Assembly (NCBI GenBank): GCA_013398175.1
Contig: VZRZ01003083.1
Location: 775,706-839,705, forward strand
Source of the DNA: Climacteris rufus
Lineage: Eukaryota > Chordata > Aves > Passeriformes > Climacteridae
Reading direction: 5' to 3'
DNA length: 64,000 bases
A model generated the notes under the pieces. That model searched no databases. It was not told the origin of the DNA and saw only the letters and a program-made list of their open reading frames with translations. The position numbers and the translations under genes are program-made. This document shows positions 1 through 14,200 of the stretch, one piece after another; position 1 is the stretch's first letter; every line of letters starts with the position of its first letter.

Positions 1-3000
1 AGGGAGAAAAATATTTTCTTGTGGCAGCCAAATCCTCTGGTATTTGCACCACAGGGACATGGCAAGGAGGATGAGTCTAGGAGACTCTGGCCTTGGACAC
101 TTTATTTTCCATAACCTTGAAACTTGTTAGATGAGTTAGGCAATTTCAAAGTTGACATAAAAAGCTGTCAGGCTGAAGTGTGAGATTATTTGACAGTGAT
201 ATTTTATATTGAACTAAATCATAACCCTAGGAAGAAAGCAGAGAAAAAAGATGATGCTGTTCTGTTGTTAGAGCAACAGTAGTTCCAAATATTCTACCAT
301 CAAGAAAGGCAGAGCTAGAATGAGTTACAATGAAAGAGCATTTGATGGAGAAGCTACTAGGCTTGACACATGTGCCAAATTGCCAATGAACATAAATCAG
401 TACAGCCCTGCTAACTTCAATGTTGATTTACAACAGCTGATAAATGAACCAGAAATGTTTCCATTATTGAGAGAGAGGAAAAAAGTATTTCTCAGGGATA
501 CACTTCTGTAGCTGACCCAGAAGATTTGTGTCTGGGTCCTATTCATACATAATCCATAAAAGAAGTAGCTTGCAAAAGTAGACCTTGGACTGAGAAAGGC
601 TAAGAACAGAGCATTCAAGCACAGGATGTCTTGAAACAAGCAATGAGTTGAAAATGTGAAGCCAGTTCAGAGGAGAAATTTAAAACAACTATGTTTTCAT
701 TGCAGTAAATGAAAAGGCACTCTTGGCATCTGCCACTACAAACACACAAAATGCCATAAATCCCACAAGACTGAGCCCATGTAATTGGGCACATAGCAAA
801 GAAAGCTGCTTGGACGGTGTGTTAGCATAAGCTGCTTATAGAAGAGGTTCAAAAAGGAAAATTATGAGTCCAAGCAAATGGAGTCAATAAATGAGAATGA
901 GAGAGGGTGCTGAAGCACATGACTGAGAACTGGGCAAGAGGTGTCTAGAAGAGACAAAAAAAGATGATGTGAAGCCACAGAGTTTCAAAGGACAGGCAGA
1001 AATCACCTCTGGATTTGCTACAGCATTTACAGGACCAGTGTCTTTGGAGTGTGTGAACAAGTCTGCTCCTGCCAAAGCTAATGGAGGCAAACCATAGCAC
1101 ACAGCTGAGGACCTGACTCAGTGCCTGGACTTGAGTCCCCAGCAAGCTTTAAATAACCCTCCCAAAGTGCCTCCTGTTGTGGCTTGTATTAAGGCCATGG
1201 CAAAGCAAAATGGATAAAAGTGAGATGCTGGATAATGAGATGCTAACTAGGACTACAGTTTTCAGAGGTTCCTGGGAGGCTCATTCTGGGGTGACAATTA
1301 AATAACCATTCCCTAGCTAAAATTTATCTGTTTGTACAATGCAAGGCTTATTCTGCCTCTCAGGATACAACCCTCAGACTCAGAGGCTCCAGGTGGGACA
1401 CAGGAACTCAGTCAAAATGACAAGAAGTTATATATTCATTGTAGATTAATACTAGTTGTGCCATGAACACCTTTTACTTCATTTTTCCTTTATGTAAAAA
1501 ATTATTATCCGGTAATGTGTCAGTGCACCTATAGAATTCCATAACATTTTAGCAGGTTAATGAAATGTTACCTGTTTTATCTTGTCCAGCCCTCTGGTAT
1601 CTTATGGGGAAGCTACATGTTTTTTAGAACTTTTAAAAATGCCATGACAACTAGGAAGGGAGATAAGCTACCCTCACATCAGAAAATAGCATCTTTCTTG
1701 CAATCTTATCAAATGCAGCTATATATAGCATAGTGTACAAAGTATATGTAGGCTGAAAAATAATGAGGAGACATTTATTTGTGAAAAAGGGTAACTGGGA
1801 GGCCTGATTTTTATAAAAGTACGGGATAATGAAAACCACAATACCCTCTATCCCCCATGAAAATTGCCCCCTATACAGGCACAAAACACATTATGCAAAA
1901 ATTTGAAAATTTGGTAATAATTTGTGGCTAGGGAATAGGAAAAATAAAACCAGGTATCACCTTAAAAACCCCTAAATTTCTTTTATAGAAACACTGTCCA
2001 CTTTGAAAGCAGCTCCTTTTGCAAGTTCTTGATGATGTAAGAAGAATTTGTCAGAGTAATTTTTTCTTCAGAATGTCACTTTTTGAGTGGTTTGTGCTGA
2101 ACATAAAAGCAATTATGTAGCTTCTGGATGCTACATAGACAACTTGCTCTAATATATACAGCTTGAAAAGTAGATTTAAAGCCAATTAAAAAAAGAGAAA
2201 TCTGGTTTGCTGAGACAAAAAAGTACCAACACTATGAAAAAAAGTTGAGATCCTATCTGTGTCTTCTCCCAAAGAGAATAATTACATTTTTTTTCTGCAT
2301 ATAGAAGGAATCATAACTAGCTTTCATGACATAAAGAAAATTGTGATAAGCACAAAGTATACAGAATCAGTGGCAAAGATAAACTTCAGAGTTCTGACAG
2401 GGTCCTTGGTTCTTGCCACAATCTTTTAAATGCTGGCTATGCTCCCTTTCCCATAACATTCATAGGTTACAAATGGGGTCCAAAAATGTTTAACTAGTCA
2501 AGTAAAAACCATAATCCCTCTGCCCCTTCCCTGGCCCTCATTCCTAATCTGTTGAAGATGTAGCTTTTACATTTGTGGAAAGTCAGAAATTGTGATGAGG
2601 GTAGGGAGCTGTGCATCTCAGTGCTGCCTGGCTGCTGCCCTGACAGCACCAGAGAGCTTTTGGAACTTGAGCCTCCTCTGATGCTCCAGGCCAGAGACAA
2701 GGCTGATGGAGCCAAACCTATTCCTTCCTATATCTGGAAGCCTTGTTGCAGGGCTTGGGACCTCCTAGTCATGGATCCTGCTGTTAAAACCCCCAGCAAT
2801 ACATTTTGTACCTAAGACTTGCTGACCCTTATCAGATCTGCGTACTCCAGAATATTAGATCTTAAAAGAACCTACAACCTTTCAAAGTCATTGTTCGCAT
2901 GCTTAGGATGGAAAAGAAGAGTTTGAGAGTAAGCAAGTCAAAACTGTGTTCTGCAGCAACACTTCCAACATTGTCCTACTGTGGAGGAGCCTGCATTGTA

Positions 3001-3800
3001 CATTTAGCATGAGGAAGGTTACAACTGCTCAGCTCTCTGTCTGCACCTGAGCCTTCAGCTTAACAGCATTAAATACATTACACTTGCCATCTGGATGACC
3101 CAGAAAAGGAGAGCAAGCAAAGAGGTATCTGGGATGATAGACAGAAGGTACTTAAGCTCTGAATTAAAGTGGACAAAACAATTCATATAAGCTCTGAGTT
3201 ATGTCCTGGTCTGGGGAAACATATTTTATTTATAAACCTGCCATATATGACAAGAAAAATAATGATGACCAGGAAAATGAATCAGTTTGGTGTAAACTGT
3301 ACTTCCTATTGAAAAATTATTCCCAGGGAAAATTCTGGATAATCCTTTGCTCAATACTCTTGGAGGCAAGCATTAAAAATGCATTGGATCTCTTGGGACT
3401 TGTAATAAGAGGCTCAGAGTAGGCAAGATGAAATTTTTGCAGGGGAAGAAGGGATTGTGCTATTCCATTGAGATCAAAGCCTGTAAGTGAAGAGCAAGGT
3501 CTCCAAATCATGTTGAAGGAAGTTACACAAGAAGACCAGGTGTTTGTACAGCACCTAGAGGGAAGGTGACACAAAGAGCATCTTCTTGTCTGATTTACAT
3601 AAGTGCCTCCATCTTGCACTGATAGTACAGGTTTTCTCCAATTCACCATCTTGTGAGACAGTAGACAGTACTTTAAGCCTACTCCAACCATTTCTTATTA
3701 CTTTTAAAGTAGCTTACTTTTTGAGATAGGGATTGCCTTTGAATATACAGATGCAGATACAGCAATCTATGAAGTACAAAGCTGGCTAAAACCTCAGCAT
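1..3800. other. Unique-looking non-coding DNA
   Basis: I see no gene, RNA gene or recognisable repeat here. Stop codons are frequent in all six frames. Reading frames of 60-124 codons occur on both strands, overlap one another, and show no domain, signal peptide or convincing splice context. The composition is AT-leaning with few CpG, as expected of vertebrate intergenic or intronic DNA. Confidence 0.6.
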
Positions 3801-3804
3801 CTCC

Positions 3805-3952
3805 TAATATAATGTTAAGTATTGTTATAATACTACTATACTCTGTAATAGTATTACTCTAATTCTATTATACTAACTATATTAGTAACTACTGTTATAA
3901 CAGCATTAATAATGTCTATGGCAACAGATGTAATAATAATAATAATAATAAC
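3805..3952. repeat. AT-rich block with short palindromes and a TAA microsatellite
   Basis: About 150 bases of almost pure A/T with repeated TATTA/TAATA words. It includes the 12-bp perfect palindrome CTGTTATAACAG at 3892-3903 and ends in about seven TAA units (3931-3951). It is low-complexity DNA that could unpair easily. I see no gene. Confidence 0.75.
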
Positions 3953-4039
3953 CATTACTGCCACAGAAAGTGGTGACTTAGTGAGTCTAATCTCCTCTTC
4001 CTCTCCTGTTGTGTCCCCAAATAATTCCTTAAAAAACAG

Positions 4040-4106
4040 TGTAATTTTTTAAGGACAGACCTTAGTTTTAAGGACAGACCTGTAATTTTTTAAGCAGGGA
4101 CAGACC
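4040..4106. repeat. Three-copy imperfect tandem repeat (19-26 bp units)
   Basis: Copy 1 (4040-4061) and copy 3 (4081-4106) both begin TGTAATTTTTTAAG and end GACAGACC. Copy 3 has a 4-base insertion. The middle copy (4062-4080) is shorter, starting TTAGTTTTAAG and ending GACAGACC. The array is 50 bases from a GAAA microsatellite, so the area has a history of replication slippage. Confidence 0.8.
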
Positions 4107-4156
4107 CATTGGAGCACTCGCTGATTATTCCGTCTTGAGTATGAAGGTCTTTGAAA

Positions 4157-4160
4157 TGAA

Positions 4161-4200
<40 letters not shown>

Positions 4201-4245
4201 GAAAGAAAGAAAAAGAAAGAAAGAAAAAAAGAAAAAGAAAAGACC
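4157..4245 (+). repeat. GAAA tetranucleotide microsatellite
   Basis: About 90 bases of GAAA units on the + strand: roughly eleven clean units, then interrupted ones (GAGAAA, AAAAAG, AAAAAAAG). The interruptions suggest an ageing array. Open frames crossing it on the minus strand are only low-complexity F/S/L strings and are not genes. Confidence 0.95.
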
Positions 4246-4249
4246 TTTT

Positions 4250-7200
4250 TCATTGCTTGATGAGAGACAGAAGCACTGTTGCCCAGGGAATATGGTTCCT
4301 AACTCAACAGGAGCTCGGAGCTGCTTTATACAATGGTGTGAACTCTCTGGCCAGGGCTGATGTGAGGTTGTCTTGGTACCAAGCACCATTTCCAGCTCTT
4401 GCTGGATTCCCCTGCTGAAAGAAAGTGGGCAAGTTGTCTCTCATTTCCATGCAGATTCAAAACTCAGCAGGGGCTAGAGGAAGGTAAGGCAAAGGGAAAA
4501 TCTCAATTCCCACGAAGGGAAAAATCTTGGTTTTGCATACAGTTAGCTCCTCCCTAGTAGGTCCTGCTCTGTTCAGAGTCAAGAAGTCACCCACCATCTG
4601 TTTGGCAATATGTTACCCCTGGACAGAGCAGGGACCTGGTTTCCCCCTTAAAATGCTCGTAGTCTGATGATAAGAACCCAGCTCATTGTGAGATGTCGGC
4701 TTCCAAACTGCTTATTCTCTTGGCACCGTGCTTGTGAAATACAGGCCACCACATTCTGAAGGTTGTTTGAGGGCTTATACTATTGTAATATAAGATTAAA
4801 ATAGTGTCCTCTATACATTCCTGACAGGTTACAATCTGGGGTGGCTAGTGGGTAGCCCCACACAGGGATGAAGAACTGAGCATATGTTAAGAAAGAGCTC
4901 ACTTCCCTCCATTCCATATCCTGCTGGCCAGAAGGCACACTGCCAGAGCAGAGAGAGCTTGAGGGATGCTTTATTTGCCTTGTCTACACTACAGATAATG
5001 AGGAAGGTCTTTAGTCTCCAGGGCTGTCAATCCAGCAACTTCTCATCTGCATTAAAATTGGTCAAAAGATGTTTTTAAAAGAAAATATAATGAGGGGATG
5101 CACTTAGGATAATGAAATGCTTGGCTGCTTTGTTATCACTTCCCAGGCACTTTGAATCCTCCTCTGATGAGAGCTATTGTCATTCAGGGCAGCTCATCGG
5201 CTCCTTGTGCTGGGAGCAGATATGGGCTTGGCACCTTCTTCCTCTCCTGGTGACAGCCAGATATACACTCCGCTCATTTCCTCTGCGATAAAGCTTGCCA
5301 TCCTACTTCGAAGCTTCTCATATTTCATTTGGCTTGTCAGATAGAAGCCCCCAGTACAGTATGCTCATGGAGATTATTTTTTGTTCTGATGTTATATTAG
5401 CAAAGGAAATTTCTGAATTGCCTTCCCCTCTTCCTCACTCCCCTTCTTCCTGGATAAGTATATGGCTGCACTTTTCATCCAAGGCTCTTCCAAGTGTTGA
5501 TGGGGTGTTGCTTCTCCCTTGTGTGACCCTTAGGTGTGATTACTTGAAGGTGAAAATCGTGTTAAAGGGAATGAGTGGCCTTATTTTCAGAAGCATTGAC
5601 TGTCTGCTGCTTCCACAGGGTGTTGTCCTTGACGTTATTGCTGGGAGACACGTGACTGCATATAGTAAAGAGAGCCAGGAATTCAAAGCTGGATATAATC
5701 TGTCCTTTTTAGTTTTCTTAAGTGCTGCCAATTTTCATGTGAAGAGGAAGAAAAGGGGAATGTGTTCCCTTGTGAATTAAACCAGAAAGAGTGACTGGTC
5801 CTCCAGGGAGATGGTCAATGCACATCTCAGTGGCCACGACCAAGACCTGGCTGAAACATCAGTTACTGTGGGAAGAACGGACTACTTGGAGAGTGCCATG
5901 GAGGTATCAGATCTTGGCATGATAAGTAAAAGCTGTGCCATGTGTCAGGAGAGGAGAAAACAAAGCCTGGAGAGTCAGCATTACCTGTGTGCATTATAAC
6001 TTCTGGAGAGAAAGGGGAAGAGTGCATTGGCTGGACATCTTGGATTTCCTGATAAAGTTGTTGAATGAAAAACTGCTACTATCAAAGATCATCACAATCT
6101 TTGTATTCACAGCAAAACCTTGGCTGGAAATGCCTATATACACAAGTGTAGGGAAGATGAGAAAATAACTTCCCCCAGTGTTTTGCTGTACCAGATAGAG
6201 TGCAGATTCCTACACTATGCATCCAGATAGGTTACTCAATCTACCTTGTATCTCAGGTCCCTATGGACCTATTTGTTCTTGGGTTTGACCTACCTATCTT
6301 CTAGAACGGCTGTTGTCTTTCACCATGTGTTGGAGACTGTAATGTATGGTGGTCCAGCTGCAGGCAGAGGAAGACCTTAGTCCCTTCGCTTAAGGGATAA
6401 ACCAATTTTATGATGCCCCAGTGTTGTAGAGGCCTAGCGGTTGCCACCACTTGAACAGAAAAGGATAAAACAGGGTCTACAGGAGAGGCTGGAACCTGCC
6501 CACCCCAGCTTCAGCCCTTATGTAGAATAATATGTCCAGGTTTCATAACAGTTTTGCTATGAAGGTAGATTAAATTTGTGATTTTTTTTGGTTAAAGGAT
6601 ACGTCAACAATAAGCCTAAAAGAAGAAACATATAAACTGTGTAATAAGAATAAGCCACTTCAATGTTAATAAGTTCTACTTCACAATTACTCAGTCAATA
6701 TGCTATCAGATTATTAAAAGAAACTTTTCCAGGGTGGTTGTGGTGCCTTTACTATCACAGAGATATATTTACATTATGTCTCTGATTTAATTTAAGCTCC
6801 CAACATGATCTATGAAAATGCTAGGTGCTCAAGTTGTTGGAGGCTCTTGGAGATGCTCAGCACCTTTATTTACCAATAAAATGAGAGTAGTTAAGGCTGA
6901 GATCAGCATGGCTCATTATATTCAGCTTCTGTATCATCTGTCTGTTTTCCCCAACATTTATTTTACAAGCACACTCAAGATGCTTACCATTTGTTTTAAT
7001 TCAAAAGGCACCCTGTATGGATCTAAAAAGATGGGCATTATTTTTCCATCTGACTTGTCTGGACACAGTATGACAGGAACTTTGACCATTACTGGTACGC
7101 CAATTAACTGATAGATCAAATCAAGAGTAACAGAACTGGACAATTAAAAGGAAGTCACCAAACCAGATAATAGTCCCTTTTCAATGTTTGTCATGCTGGA

Positions 7201-10200
7201 ATGTTTAAAAGGGCTCAGAAGGCCCTTGAGGAGAACCATCTCTTCTCTCATTAAAGTATATTTGAGGTCATTGTATGGCAAAGAACGGGCTGTCTGAACT
7301 CACAAAAACATCCGTCTTAATCAAAATGGGGAAGAGTTGCAAATCGAAGTGGCAGTGACCATGATGAATGACTTGGCAGTTCTGGCTAGGAGCAATGCCT
7401 ACACTGGGCCTGTCAGCCCCAGCTGGGCTGAGTTTCCTTCTTGCTGGGGAGGTGCTGGGAGATGCCATGTATCATTATGGCCTTCAAGAAAACAATCTGG
7501 TAAAAATCCACTTTTCATCTGCTCCTTGTAGTTACCATCTTTTCCCTATTTTCCCTGAAAATTCTGTTGCTGGGTGTAGCTAGCAAATATAATAAAAAAC
7601 CTGTGCCAACTTTGTGGAAGAGTTCAGGGTTTTAAGAGGTAATACCTTTGAGTGATGTAGCTGTTCCTACCATATCTGAATTATAAAAACTGGATTGTCT
7701 TAAAGAGGAGCTGCCGCTTTACGTTTATCTACAACTACAGCACAGGCACACACTTGCACACAATGTGCTCTTTCTCTAAGATTCTTTTTTCCTTCTTGTT
7801 TTCCCGGTTTCCTCTAGAGAGAATACTGAGGGGCTGTTCAGTCTATATCTTTCCATGTCCACATACTGTTGGACTCTAGGGCTGGAGCTACAGGCATGCA
7901 GATATCTTACCACTCTCCATGGTGACTATCCAGTGTCTTTTCTTTCATGTATTCTTTTCCCTCAATTCTTCTTACTTCCTTTGCTGTGGGCACAAGGCAG
8001 TGGCAAAGGACAGAAGGAAGCAGAGCCCCCAACTCCTATAGGAGCAGGATATAGACATAGAAACTGCCTCTGCTCTCCAGGCAGGCTGCCAGCTCAGCTC
8101 CAAGATTTCCCAGCTGCTGCAGTTCAGACTTCAGCAGTTGTCAGGGATGAGTGACTTCGGAGCCTGGGTCTTGGCCAAAACACCCTAGGCAGCTCAGTGC
8201 ACTAATCCAAAACTGTAATTGGGAGGTAGGAGGGTGCAGTGGAAGAATGTCTTATGCCCACCACAAGCCTGAGTTTTTGTTAATTTCGGATTATAAGAAT
8301 AATGAACAGACCCAGAAGCCTGTCTTCTTTATTTAGTTAGTTTGGGCATTGTAACTAGTAATCCATTATTGTCTGTGCAATGTATTCCCAATTCAGCCTC
8401 TTATCAGAGGTGCTTAGCCATGCAGTGCACATAAGGATGCCCATTGGTATTGATATATAGATTCCCAGGACATCTATTGTGTTTAACATGCCTTGCGATT
8501 AGCTTTTGCATTATCTATTATATGTCTATCTTGCCTTATGTGTGCCAGGAAAAAGAAAAGAATCACACTGTGGAGAGGGAGAGCAGGTCTGAAGAATTAC
8601 TGAGTGAAAGTGGAAAGCAATTTGCACTTTGATGAAAGCAGTGCAGGGCCAGATCATGCCAAACACTGTTCCTGTGGGGAGCAGCAGTAGGTCTGCACTG
8701 GCCTGGATGATTGCTGTAATGAAGCAACATTGGAGCTCAGTAAGACTTGGGGAGAAGTTGGGGTGTGCAGGACAAAGCAAGACTGTAACGCTTTAGCAAC
8801 TGCGCTTGCATTCTGCAGTGATCAGATGACTATGAGGAAAAGAAAGATATAAATTGAGAAGACAGGGTATTTTTCTTGATGCTCTGCAATATGCCAGATT
8901 TAGGCAGGTTGTACCCATGAAGGCAAATAGCCCAGCAGATAGGACTGACCTGAGGGATCACTACCAGCTTCTCTTTCAGTCACTGCAGACTTTCCCTGCA
9001 GACACTGCTGCCTACTCTAACAGCTTGAACACCCAAGTTTCCCTCACATGGACTGCTCTCTGCAGCTGTGGGTTCTCAGAGGCCTCTGCTAGTCAGTCTT
9101 CCAAATAAGTCCAGACCCTCTTTCTGAGGGGAGCTTGCCATTTGCTCACTTCCATAAAGAAGGATTTGGCAGAGGTGTAGTATCTGGGCACGCCAGCAAG
9201 AACTTTTCAGCACCAGTGTGCTCCTTGGATGCACCACACTCCTTCAGCGGTAATTCATAGGCTGCATTAGGCACGTGCCCCTTCCCCATCCACACTCTTC
9301 CTTCAGTTAAAGCACGCTTTCCATGCTCTGTGAGAAAAACTAGACATCACTGAAAAACCCAGGACATGTTTATATCTAGAAGGATCAGTTTTGGGTTTCA
9401 GTTTTACAAGTGTACTCCGTTGCACCACATTTATTTAAAAGTCTACAGTCAGAGTGTCACTCAAGTATAAAACTCACTGGTCTCCAAGGAGTCTGATGGA
9501 TTGGTTGAGGATCTGTCTGCCTGCCCAGGCTCTGCTGGGAAGCCCTCCCTGTGTGCTGTGCCGTGGTGCAAAGACTGGTCCTGTGGGAACAGCTTGATCA
9601 TTCAAATCTGGCTTAATTCAAATCTGTGATGCCCTGAAGTCCTATAAGACAAGAAATGGGATGCATTTTGCAGCTAATTAAGGCTTGCTCCAAAGCCTCC
9701 AGAAGTATGCTTAGTAACAAACACAGAGTAGATGACAATTCCAAGACACTTGGACATTTCTGTTCTCCTTTGTGCTGCCGAATGAATTGTACTGGAAGAA
9801 AGCCCCAGGGGCTCAGGAAAGACTCGGAGCAGGGTTCTGGGAGAATTCCCCTGTAGTTCAGTGGCTCACTGTGTGTTGGGATCTCTCTGCTTTATGCCCT
9901 TGGTAGTCATTCAGGTATGTCAAAACAAGAATGCATCCATAAGGGGAGCCTCTCATCCATACCCTTACTCTTCCTGTATCAGACAGGGGATAACCAACCA
10001 GATTGACACTGTATTGCTACTTCCACTTGGGTTCTGGAGAACAGCATTCCTCCTGTACTGCACTCATTTCCTCTTTTTCCATGAATGTACTTCTAAGATG
10101 TGCCAGACTTGTTCTCAGCTATGGTGCTGACCCTATTGGAACCCCTCCTGTTAGCACTACTGATCATAGCTTGTAATTGGTCACAATTGGTGTTGAGGTG

Positions 10201-11190
10201 ACAAGAAGGAGATAGTGGACCTTCCAGACCTCCTAAAGTTCACATGTGAGCAGAACAAGGTGACTTTCCACAGACTGTGTATAACCCTTTTACCTTTTTC
10301 CATCACTCTGCCAGCTGACAGTTGGCAGACACAGCTGTGCTGCTTTGAGCTCCAGCTGCCACATGCCCTCAGAAAAGAGGAGGGGAGAGGAGCCAGAGAG
10401 AGTAGGGGAAGGAGTAAGTCCACCTAAAAGGAGTGTTGCTGCTTCATGTGTTTTTTTCATTGCCATAGGCTTGTGGTGTTTCTGTGTGTCTTTCAAATCG
10501 TGCCAGGGTGACCGAGAGATATAACTCACTCCATCTGGCCCTTTACCTTTAATTACTGACACTGTTTTTCATTTACTATTTGCTACCAGTCCATATCACT
10601 CAAAATCTCAGACACTGGTATAAGCAGTGCTTTATCTTGTCCCCAGGAAACCCAAGAATAGTACATTCAGGAGGAAGGGGTGAATGATCAATGCATGAAT
10701 TGTGGAAAGAGCTAGGAGGATAGCTATGAATAGGTGTTGGGGAGTCAGTGAGGATATGCAGGGTAAGAATGCCAAATGCAGCTGCAATGTCTCTGTAAAT
10801 TATTCTACTAATAGAGACTCTGTGCAATTTTACAGGCATAGTTTCCTTTTATATTTTTATCCAGCATGCAGTACATGAAACATCCACCAAATTATCTAAC
10901 AGGAAATAAATCTGCAGAAATACATAATAAATCCCACTGTAACACCTTCAATAGCCTTCTTAACAAATGGTCTAAGTCTAGGTGCCAAGGACTCTAAGAT
11001 TACACCCAACCAAAAACAGAACTGAATAAATAAATACAATATTGATCTCAAATTCCACTAACAAATCCACTTCCATTTCAGGAAAAAAAAAATCGATCAC
11101 TCAAGTCACTATCACTATCTCTTTCTTATTGTCTTAAAAGTCTGCCTGATAGCCCAGACTATGATCAAACCAGGTATATTTAAAAATGCT
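4250..11190. other. Unique-looking non-coding DNA
   Basis: No gene or clear interspersed repeat was recognised. The longest frame (5295-5780, 161 codons, + strand) has no recognisable domain and no promoter or Kozak context, so it is treated as chance. The other frames are shorter and overlap on both strands. Confidence 0.55.
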
Positions 11191-11193
11191 AGA

Positions 11194-11211
11194 GGGAGGG
11201 AGGGTGAGGGG
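11194..11211 (+). other. Canonical G-quadruplex motif
   Basis: Four runs of three or more G are separated by loops of 1, 1 and 3 bases (GGGAGGGAGGGTGAGGGG). Short loops are the class that folds most stably in vitro. It lies inside a longer purine-rich stretch reaching about 11228. No gene or promoter is recognised next to it. Confidence 0.8.
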
Positions 11212-14200
11212 AAAGGAGAGGAAAAGAAATGCATTACAGATGAAGAAATATGTATGAGATCTTCATGTTTCTATATCAGGTCAAAGGCAGGTTAAAATAG
11301 GTTGTTCATTTTGTACTTTTTCCAACCATAATCAAGAATGTACTGTCTAAAACTAGGTAAGAATCAGGGCAAAATTTGCCAACAGCCTGGTGTATTCAGG
11401 CGCATATTTCTATTTAAATTGATATGAACTAGGTGAATACCTACCTGGCTTGGAAATACTTTAGCTGAAACCTACTATGTGTCTGATACTTGGGGCCTGT
11501 TTACATATGTAGGAAGAAGCAGGTCTTGTACATGGAGATCGTTTGTGACTTGCACAGCTCAACTTCCAGTCTATTCTCTTTTGCAAACCTCCTTTAGAAT
11601 CCTGGACAAGTTCCTGAAAGTTTTGAAGAAGATGACGGGTATTTACACACCCAGATATCCTCTGAGGAAGTCAGGTAGCTCTGAATTTGGATTTGGTCAT
11701 TGGTACGAAATGCTGGGCACAAAGCCTGTCTGAATTTCTTCCTCAACCTGCAGTGAAGGGCTGCGCGAAGGGTATTGCTTTGGATGAGTGATCCTGAAGT
11801 CCTTCTCTGAGCAATCCCATCCTTTCTGGATGTCTGCATTTGCTCTCCAGCCTAGCTGCTGGCAAAACATGGGCCATCTGGATTTGATACCTTTGTGGAA
11901 TGTGATTCCACACACACCCTGCTTCCCAGGGCCTGCTCTTCTATCTGGCCCGTAGGTAGATACAGGGAACAGATACAGAGAGGTTGTTGTTCTCTGCTCT
12001 GAATTTCTTTCTCAGTGTATTAGACACTCTAAAGATACCATTTGTAGTCCTGAAGATGGATGTTGTGCAGGTGTTTCCAGGGTTAGGTTGGTGTATGATG
12101 TTTTGTGTTATTTGTTTGAATTCCTCACCTGAATTTCTGATTTTGTTGACAAATCAAGTTTTTTAAAACTCTTCACTTGCTGACTGCATCCGGTCTCCAC
12201 CCTAAATAGCTCTTTTTTAATTCTCAGGTCTGATAATCTGCTTTTGCTCTCTCATTTCATGTGAGAGAGAGACCAGCTGGCCAAAAGTTCTCTTTCCACT
12301 TCCCTGTCTTCACAGAGAAAAGGAAATTTCCTGACTATTGAAGAGAATATGGGGATAATGCACTGAAACCCTTCAGGTGCTGAGATATTCTCACACAAGC
12401 ACTGATATAGCTTTCTGGAACTAGCAGGAGAAGAGAATTTTTACTGCAGCAATTTACTGCATGAGGGTGGTTTTTTGATTACAGCAGAAGGATTTACATT
12501 GTCAAAGCCCCATTCAAACATGACTGCAAGACTTGATTAAGGCCAAAACAAAAAGGTATTGCAGCAGCACTAATTAAAGACAAATTAACAGATGTTAGCT
12601 ATTCCTTCAGTGGAGGTCATTCTGTTTCTAACTCTATGTCTGATAGTTCTATTGATTACTGCTGGTGGTTTCCCTGCCTTTCTTGAAATATTGATGTTAT
12701 TAAAAAGAATATTAAATTTATAAATCTCCTCTATATTTCAATAGTCCAGTCAAATAAATCCTTCTTTTTTTTTTCCTTTCCTAGTATAAATGTAAAAATA
12801 TTTGCTTAGCTAATATGCAGGGCATCAAAGGATTTTTGCTCAATTTAGACCATAATGCTCAGATCTGAATACAATCTGAAAATATTATTCTCCTGATGCT
12901 GTGGTATTTATTTCCCAGATCATCTATGTCCACTTATTATTTCAAATGGCATTTTTAACTCATTCTGGATTTAACTTTGGTGTAATTGCTGGAGCTGTGT
13001 GGATGCACGCATTTACCTTACTTCACTTCAGTGCAGACTTAAACATCCAGCCTTTAGAGGCAAATTACAAGATCATACACTTGTAAAATCTTTTCATTAC
13101 CGGTATGAATGCTGCCACAATCTCTGATTGAGGCCTCTACACAATCTTACAGTGAAAATAATCTAACAGGGCCTATTTCATTTCCGCCAAGAACCTGCAT
13201 CTTACTGCCAGTAATGTCTCCTTACACTGAAATGGGTAGGAACGCCTTTTCTTTTTCGCTTTTTAGTACAGGAGAAAAAGGAGCCCTTCTAGAAACAAAA
13301 GCTGGTCCCTGAGTGTCTTGACTGGGAAGCGGGAGATGCATGTTCCTCCATAGCTGCGAATTTGAGAGGAAGAACAATCTTCTTATAGGAGATTAGGTTT
13401 GATGAGACGGCACTGAGAAGATTGTTTATGAGGACAGGGAAACGAGAAGTCACTTGGAAAAGAAACAACAGAAAACACTGTTAAATGACTTACATGCTCA
13501 AAAAGAAATTATCCTACAGAATCCCATCTGAATAGATGGTCTATGGAACATCTGTGGCAGGTTTGAGAGGTGCCTGGTAAGCATTATTTCAGTATAAACT
13601 CTGAGGTTGGGTTTGTTTTCCAAATGGCAGAACCAGAGTTTGTCTCAGTTTTGGTTACAACTGGTCCACAGAAACACAAACAACACCATATCTTCTAAAA
13701 TTTCTGCCTTGGTTATGTAATTGACCTTAGAAGTTTTGTTTTCTTGGAAAAGGTTTAGGTCAGCTTTTGGGAACCAGAAGATGATAAAACTGTTGTAGAA
13801 ACCCCCAACCTCCCAGTGAAGAACTTGGCTCCTGCCAGCCACCATGCAGGCAGCCAAACCCTGGGACTGACAAAGTTAGCAGAGCAGCTCGGTTCCTACC
13901 ATGGCCAGGACAAAGGTTTTTAACTCAGAAGAGTCATTGTTGCTGTACTTAGTCAGAGATGGGATTGGGGAAAGACTGATGAATCTTCATTTTGCAGGTT
14001 TGATACTTTTGAAAAACTTTGAGTTATTTTAGAAATCAAACTTAGGAAGCTTAAAACCAAAACCCAGATATCTGCATAATTTGACTGCTGTACTGCAAGC
14101 CAGAGGTTTCTTAATTCTCTTACTGTCTCTGGTGTCAATTCCTGTTCTGACTCTCAGCAGCTCCCTTCTTCCCTGGTCTCTTCATTGGTAAAGACTATTA

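Noticed and set aside
5295..5780. 161-codon open frame on the + strand
   Set aside because: No recognisable domain, an overlapping 63-codon frame on the other strand, no promoter or Kozak context. One chance frame of this size is plausible in 64 kb of six frames.
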